Assembly: GCA_036937835.1 (NCBI GenBank)
Contig: CM072863.1
Coordinates: forward strand, 17,730,501-17,794,500
Direction: 5' to 3'
Length of the DNA stretch: 64,000 bases
Source of the DNA: Pampus argenteus
Lineage: Eukaryota > Chordata > Actinopteri > Scombriformes > Stromateidae
In this document: in pieces, positions 57,655-64,000 of the stretch
Layout of the letters: each line of letters opens with the position of its first letter
Position numbering within the stretch: the stretch's first letter is position 1
Made by a program: the position numbers and the translations under genes
The notes under the pieces: generated by a model
Told to the model about the DNA's origin: nothing
The model's input: only the letters and a program-made list of their open reading frames with translations
Database searches by the model: none

Positions 57655-59802
57655 CATCCCTTCTCACCGTCATCACCACCACCGCCACATCACATTACAC
57701 CTCCAGCACCAAAAAAAGACAAAAACTGAATAATATGTATTTGACTCATCAAGCACATTTAAAAAAAAAAAAAAAAAAGCTACTGCTTTCATTTTTCTCA
57801 TACCAGCCCCAAAATCTTCAGAAATGTCTGCATAGAAGTTGAATACCAGCTGTGAAAACCTCAATATGGTTGGTGTTAAAAACATCCCGTACAGAAAAAA
57901 AGACATGGGCTCATCTGGTGCAGTCATTATCCTCTTTACAACGCACTCTCATGGCAGGATCACGTACACCGTTCTCATCAGTCACAACTTCACACAGCAG
58001 CACGCAGGAGAGCCGGCTCGGAGTGAGTATGAAGAGCAGACCAGTTATGGTATCTGTTAATGTTTTCCTTACAATGTGAATTCTTTGCAGGGCTTTCTGG
58101 TTTGCAGATTGTAAATCAAGCCCAGGGTAGAAATATCACCTCAGGCTGGTGCCATGTGAAGCGTCTGAGCCCTCGGGGAAGGAAACCAGTGTCTGTGAAG
58201 CGGGTGCACACTTGCACTGCTGAGTGCCATAAATCCATCACAAATACCGTATAACACGAGCCCAGTGACAGAGAAAAAAATGTATATGCGCAGAAGAACC
58301 TATTAACTTAAAATATATATATATGTTTTTCCTCTTCTGTTATTTTGCTATAACAGCACATGGAAATTGTTACAAGCTATTATTGTTAAATGCAAAGCAC
58401 TAATGTAAAGAAAGCAAATCTTAGATATTTTCAGTGAGACAGTAAATCAGATAAACTGCAATACAACATTTGCTATCAGGAGGAAGAAAGATCAACTTTC
58501 AAAACACAACGTGTAAAACTATGTTAGATTTTATCATTTTATTTATCAAATGTATCCCATTTTGCTGGCAGACACTGGTTTATCCTAAAAAGGACAAGTT
58601 CGCAGTTTTTCTAGTCATTCTTAAAACAATAGACAGGTGTCAAAATAAACACTGAAAGATGTATTTTTTATTTTTTTTTTTGCCAGAATCATTTCTCATG
58701 TTCATACTGGTCATTAGAAGATACCTTCATAATGCATTTAAAAGTTTATCTGGAGCTAATATTAAGCTCCAGTCTCCCTTTTTGTTACTATACTTCCAAT
58801 GCAGCTCAACAGGGAAACACTTGAAACACAAAGGGGGAATTTAATACAAAAAGGACTGTAAATGTGTCAGATATCTGCAGGACTGCTGAGGTCTCATATG
58901 AGCTTCAGATAAACTTTTAACAAAAAAACAAAATGCACCCATTACTTAAATTGAAAGCACATTTGTAGGGGATCTTTTATGACCAGACAGAAGAAATGAT
59001 TACAGCGAGGAAAACCTCTTTCGGTGTACATATGGGCACCTGACTGTTGTTTTAAGACAGACATGAACAGTTGTGGAGCTATCCTTTAATGGTCACACAA
59101 CTCCACATTAATATGTGAACATTTCTTGTGTTAGCTGGATGTTTTGGTCAAACATTTTAACCTAGTAGCCTGCTGCATTGGTGAAGTTATTTGTGTTCCA
59201 AGTCACTCAGAGCAGGTCATCCACCAAATAAATCACATTAAAAGCCGTGTCAACAGTCCTCTCAAAATAGACCCCCAAAGTACCTGGTCCACATACCCTA
59301 TCTGTTGAAGGTACATCAACATACAGAGTTGAGCATACTTGGGATGGCTGTGATGGTAGACCTCCTGTCACTTGTAAATTGTACTGAAGATATGTACTGG
59401 ACACAAACGGCACAAAATAAAAAAGGCCTGAAGTTAAAACGGAATCTAATATAATGCAAATAAAGCTTGTGAATTTAGCATTTGTATTACCTGATACATA
59501 TGGATTTGATAGATGGTAGATGTTATTTCTATAAATATTGAAACATGTATAATATAAAATCCAGCATTACACCACATGTTGAAGAAAAACTTGGTCGTCA
59601 GATAAACTGTGGCTTAAATTATCATATATTGATATGAAACATATCAAACCAAATATTTATATCAAAGCAAGCATGAGTTGATTATCTCTGATTACTTAAA
59701 ACTACTGTACATTAATTCTTGATCAATGACAATTTGCTCTAATACTCTGTTTTAAGCATAGCTAGTATGTGTCATAATGATATATATATATATATACATA
59801 TA

Positions 59803-59838
<36 letters not shown>

Positions 59839-60595
59839 TATGTATATATGAGCATTTAATTGATATACATTTGATCAAGTTACACTTTGCTGTTGATGTT
59901 TTTTAATATCTAGAACCATAAATCACGTATTTTTCTCAACTCAATAGGTAAATGGTTGTCCTCTATTACCCAGTCTTTCATTACCAATGAAGTCATGTTT
60001 TAACAGAGTCTCATATCTCAGATATTTTCTTTGCTTCTGAGAGTTGGAGGCCTCACCTGTGGCCTACTGTGCTCACTCACACACACATGATGCAATGTGA
60101 AACCTTCACCTATTCATTGGAAAAGGAACGAGGAACTGTGCCACTAAACTGCCTGCAGTGCTGCAGGTGTGAATATCTGTGTCCCTGCAACTATGATTAA
60201 TAGCAACGAAATCTGGGACCCATCCCAACACGACACACATCACAATACCTCCGACAAAATCAATCAATACGATCTGTCAGTGCCAGGAAAAAAATGCGAT
60301 GAGAAAAAGCGGACATGGGGCCAGGAGGCTGACAGGACCACTGATTTATCACAGATGTGTATTTCTGAGACAACGGGTGAACATGACTTCAACATTTGGG
60401 AAGAATTTTGTGCTATCATGTGGCCATTATAGGGCATGCTCAAATGGTGAAAAGACCAGTGTGGATGTGCAAAGCACACACACACACACATGCACGGCTG
60501 TACATGCACATACAAGTATACACACCTACTTAGCACACAATCATGCACACAAATACTCAAATACACTTGTGTAAAAACATCAATTTATGCACTAC
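57655..60595. other. Intergenic, AT-rich, no gene recognised
   Basis: It holds an A-run at 57760-57778, the compound TA/CATA array at 59779-59850 and a CA run at 60476-60490. Short frames (for example 59207-59413 on the minus strand) have no recognisable family. Confidence 0.4.
59779..59850. repeat. Compound (TA)n/(CATA)n array
   Basis: TA run, then about eight CATA units, then a TA run and TGTATATATG. Nearly palindromic overall. Confidence 0.95.
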
Positions 60596-60599
60596 ACTG

Positions 60600-61045
60600 A
60601 GACAAAAATTATTCAGATCCTATATGGCAAAATCTAAAAATACTACGACCACGTAATGGTCCTGCATTCTAGTTTTTTTCGAAGCCTAAATAAAAATACA
60701 GATGTTTAATAAGAAAATAAAATATTTAAAGTGTTGAAAAGTAGTATTTCAAAGTAAGTTAAAGTTTCTTATATTATTTTGGTTACACTACTTACTATTT
60801 TGGTTATAATGCCTTATATGCAGCATTTAAATTACTTTATATTTATACTACTACTTATAATACTTTATATATTGCCAGCTAGTTGAATCAATAGTGTAGT
60901 GACTCTTGCAGCCAAATGAATGAAGTGCAATAGAGACAAATACATTTAGTGCAGTTGAACTAAACTGTAATAAAACGGTAATACTCAGGTAAAGCACATA
61001 TCTAAAACTGTACATAATGACAATGTAGTTATATTTCCACCACTG
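60600..61045 (+). repeat. Degenerate copy of an abundant fish interspersed repeat
   Basis: The order of phrases (TAATGGTCCTGCATTCTAG, AAAGTAGTATTTCAAAGTAA, TTATATGCAGCATTTAAATT, TACTCAGGTAAAGCACATAT, TATTTCCACCACTGCTCGTA) follows a repeat that I recall as among the commonest in percomorph fishes. It is related to the fragment at 21945-22045. No coding capacity. Confidence 0.55.
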
Positions 61046-61499
61046 CTCGTAGATGCATAAAAACAAGTACACACAGACACACACACACCACTGATAACCT
61101 CTTCATGTTTTCCTCAAGTGAAGTAAAGGAGTAAATACTTCACAACGTGACAAACGGAACAGTTTGTGGACATGTGGGCACATCAACATAATTGAATGTT
61201 ATAAATAGTACTTGCAGTAACTGCTGCTGGTTTACAGAGCAGCTGGATGAGGGTAAAATAAATTAGTGGAGGTACACATTCATACAATTCATTCATACAG
61301 TACCAATAAAAAAGTAGAATTAGGCTTAACTTCTTTGTTTGGATAAAACATAGCAAACTGTCCTTTACTTCCTCTTTAACTTTATTCTTGTACATCTGAA
61401 TATATTTTTTTTACAAACTTCAAATTAAACCGTTATGGTGTTCAAACCAATTATGCTATTACGGCTTGTTATAATGCGATTACAGCGCTTGATCTCAGT

Positions 61500-61800
61500 T
61501 ATTGTCTCTTTAAGAAGCAAGTGAGAGTGAGAGGAGGTGGTGCGGTTTCACACCCCGGGGTGGGAAACACAGGCGGGACCAGCAGCCGCTGAGTGACATC
61601 CGCTCAAAGGCTCTACAACGTCGGGATGCACGGAGAAAACGCAACGACCAATGAGGTGAGGACTTGACCCGTCCGTCAACTCACAACAGCCAATCACGAC
61701 GAACTACGGGAGGTCCTTGGAATCGCTGTTGTGCATCCAACGTGCATCCAAAAGTAACTCAAGAAAGGAAAAAAACTCATGGTGGTGGTACACGGTCGGA
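61500..61800 (+). promoter_or_regulatory. lrig1: lrig1 promoter, CpG-rich, with CCAAT boxes
   Basis: CpG density rises sharply after 61530. CCAAT boxes are at 61648-61652 and 61690-61694, GC-box-like AGGCGGGACC at about 61571-61580, and CACCCCGGGGTGGG at about 61551-61564, which is palindromic. No TATA box is placed convincingly. The start site is probably between 61730 and 61900. Confidence 0.5.
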
Positions 61801-62595
61801 AGGAGGGGGGACTCACTCTATTTTGCTTTTATCGGATCGTCGAGGTTTTTGTGAGCACAGACTGCAGCTGATAAACTGTCGGTAGAGCGATTACTGGAGA
61901 AGACTGAGTGTGTGTTTCAAAGTTGGATTTATACAGCTACAGCTAACAGCGCCGGTGAGATCTGGACTATACGCTGCGCTCGGCTTGAGAGACCAGCGCC
62001 GGAGTTTGTTTTTCTTCTTCACTGCGGGTCTAAAACTTATTTGCTCAACTTTAACTTTATGGTGGACATTTAATACCTCCCAGAAGTCAGTGTGTCGCCG
62101 TTTCGCCAGGTTTTAAACAGTTTTGTTGCTGTTCTTCCTACCAAAGGTTATTGTGAGAGTTACTTGGACGCACTGTGTCATTTTTTTTGTTGCATGTTTT
62201 CAAATATGGCATCAAAAGTCATGTCGAGAAAGTAAACGTTTAACCTTTTTGTGGACACAGTCTTGCAACTTAAATTTAAATCCAGGGCGACGTATAAACT
62301 GGCTGTAATTTGTCCCAGATACACTGGTTGATCCGTGAGCCACCTTTGATTTATGCCCGCGTCGGACACCGAGAGGAGAAAGTTGGACTGAGAACTTGTC
62401 TCCTAAATGACTTTTACGGCGATGGAAAATGTTTTACGGCACCCCAGTTGTTTGTATTAGCCTTCTGTATCACAAGAAGAAGAATTAATGTGCTGTAAAA
62501 GGCATTCAGTCTTTACGAAGCTCCATTAATATCCCAGTTTGCGGGTACGAGGAGAGAGAGAGCTCTGCGGCCGCGCTATTAAAACTGGATACAAA
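61800..62595 (+). other. lrig1: lrig1 5' leader with upstream ORFs
   Basis: The leader sequence before the main ATG holds at least six short ATG-initiated frames: 62059-62073, 62194-62235, 62353-62391, 62407-62460, 62429-62488 and 62488-62529. All terminate before the main start. The last two share a TAATG stop-start overlap. How many are transcribed depends on the true start site. Confidence 0.5.
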
Positions 62596-62798
62596 ATGGC
62601 GGCGTCCCCGGGACGATTTGGATATGTTTCCCGTTGTGTTTTTTATTTAATTTTGTCGGTTGAACTGTTTATCAGTTATGGATTGAGCTCAGATGTGCCG
62701 TGTGCCCAGAACTGTACCTGCAACGGAGACTCGGTGGACTGTAGTAACCTGGAGCTGACAGCTACGCCTGCGGACCTACCAGCCCGGACTGTTTCCTT
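62596..62798 (+). CDS. lrig1: LRIG1, leucine-rich repeats and Ig-like domains protein 1, first coding exon
   Basis: LRIG1 is a single-pass membrane protein (15 LRRs and three Ig domains) that restrains ErbB, MET and other receptors and marks epithelial stem cells. The ATG at 62596 has a strong context (A at -3, G at +4). The exon encodes 67 residues: an N-terminal basic stretch, a hydrophobic signal segment (CVFYLILSVELFISYGL), then the LRR N-terminal cap with Cys-x3-Cys-x-Cys-x6-Cys (PCAQNCTCNGDSVDC). The closest family match by memory is LRIG1, whose cap reads CTCAGDSLDC, rather than LRIG2 or LRIG3. The donor TCCTT|GTAAGT is at 62799. The phase leaves two bases of the leucine of a TVSL end, as expected before the first LRR exon. 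The kbtbd8 neighbour supports the LRIG1 assignment. The gene continues past the right edge. Confidence 0.9.
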
Positions 62799-64000
62799 GT
62801 AAGTAAAAGCACCTAGTCGCTGTAGCCTATTTATTGACCAGCCCATAACGGGGTAACAGTGGTTTTTTAAGTGACTTTAAGTAAAGTGTATAATAGCAAA
62901 GAGACGTTAAAACTTTTTTTTAAAGGGGTTGAGTACTACCACAGCAGTGCACCTCAGCTGACATAGTTTTTCTCTCGAGGAATCCCGTCCGAGGAGATTT
63001 TTGTGGTTTTGATTTGAGTTGCATAATTGTCTGTGAACTGTAGCAGGGAGATTGAGAGGACACTTTTTCATGGTAGCGATCTTTATACCTCCACAGCAAT
63101 AGTGACTTAGGGTAAGTAGGTTAAAAGTACACTTAAACGGTTCGTCTCGTTATACTTGGGACTCATATTAAAGTCCCTCAGAGGTCCCTGCACCCCACTC
63201 TGGAAACCAGCGGAGTAACCCACCAGCAGTACTGTTTTGACAGTCGTTACCATGTTGTAACTTGACTAGGATTGTTTATGCAATTCACGAATGAAGGATT
63301 CACTTTATCGGGGTAAAAGTGTTTTTTTTTTTTAAATTGAGCTGATCTTCACGGCTAATTGATATTTTAGGATTTATTTAAGGATTATAGTGTATCCCAA
63401 CATTACTTGCTTACTTAATCATGGATAATGACTTTTTATTGACTGAAAATTCAGTCAGGGCTAATGATAAAATGATAACTGCAACAAGAGGGCACATACA
63501 ACATTTATGGAAAGGCCCTATACTAGTGATCTTCAATTAGCAGCTGGTGAGATGCCTTGCTAAAGGGCCCATTGAGCAGCTCTGTGGTGTAACTTCTAGT
63601 TATCCTGACATGTAGAAAACTATTTTTAAGACTGTGATTATCCAAGTCTAGTGCAAAGTAGCTTACTTTTAATTTCCCTTCATTTTAAACTGCATTTACT
63701 CTTATTCTAAAAGACATAAAATAAATAACAGGCTCTTGGTTGTTTCTGACACATGGATGCTGGACGTGTGCGTTTTAATTTGATCATAAATGTATTGTGT
63801 TTCCAATGTGAATTAACAGTCCCCTCAGGGTGAGTAAACAAATACAACTGAACATGTCACAGCAAATAAACCTCTGCTTTACTGAGCAAGATTTATGGCA
63901 AGTATTAACCTAATTCCTAATGCTATATTGCGAGCTCATAGTCCATAGCTCACAAATTGGGTTTCTTATAATTTAAGCAAGATAAGGCCTGAAAACAAAT
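62799..64000 (+). other. lrig1: lrig1 intron 1 (partial)
   Basis: No second LRIG exon (first LRR) is seen. The first ~300 bp retain some CpGs; then AT-rich sequence with a T-run near 63322. No repeats are recognised. Confidence 0.6.

Noticed and set aside
59207..59413. 68-codon minus-strand frame with protein-like composition
   Set aside because: No family recognised and no flanking splice or element structure; left uncalled.
62539..62595. Upstream extension of the lrig1 frame starting at TTG
   Set aside because: It begins with a non-ATG codon and would put 19 hydrophilic residues before the signal peptide. The ATG at 62596 has a strong context and gives a normal secretory N-terminus.
1..64000. 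CRISPR arrays, operons, phage or insertion sequences
   Set aside because: The sequence is a vertebrate nuclear genome; no such structures are seen, and the tandem repeats are microsatellites without spacers.

Overview
The window is eukaryotic nuclear DNA from a ray-finned fish, most likely a percomorph teleost. The evidence is spliced vertebrate genes with canonical GT-AG introns, abundant (CA)n, (GT)n and (AT)n microsatellites, and several dispersed repeat types that I recall from percomorph genomes. I see no prokaryotic operon, CRISPR array, rRNA or intact tRNA gene. Nearly all open frames between the genes are chance or low-complexity translations.

Layout, left to right. (1) 1-6.95 kb, minus strand: the 5' part of a proton-linked monocarboxylate transporter gene (SLC16 family, MCT1/MCT2-like). 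It has one probable non-coding exon and two coding exons; the rest lies beyond the left edge. (2) 6.99-13.99 kb, minus strand: a complete kbtbd8 gene of five coding exons. The reconstructed protein is 604 residues (BTB, BACK, Kelch), with a ~2.7 kb 3' UTR and a promoter carrying two CCAAT boxes exactly 30 bp apart. (3) 14.0-61.5 kb: a gene desert of about 47 kb. It holds microsatellites, two long pentanucleotide arrays, degenerate transposon-derived repeats (a foldback element, a probable LINE tail, a tRNA-like SINE head and three copies of one dispersed family), and several stretches of non-repetitive sequence that look like conserved non-coding elements. (4) 61.5-64.0 kb, plus strand: CpG-rich promoter, long leader and first coding exon of lrig1, encoding signal peptide and LRR N-terminal cap, then the start of intron 1.

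The order slc16a(-), kbtbd8(-), desert, lrig1(+) matches the divergent LRIG1/KBTBD8 arrangement I recall from mammals. It also echoes the SLC16A1-LRIG2 and SLC16A7-LRIG3 neighbourhoods. The transporter may therefore be the third genome-duplication copy of an ancestral SLC16A-LRIG pair, absent from the mammalian LRIG1 locus. The three proteins share no biochemical pathway: lactate/pyruvate transport, CUL3 substrate adaptor in neural-crest specification, and receptor tyrosine kinase restraint. They are linked by ancestry and possibly by shared desert enhancers. I did not find a clearly new biological system. The most informative points are the paralogon hypothesis, the putative regulatory desert, the paired NF-Y promoter and the uORF-rich lrig1 leader.
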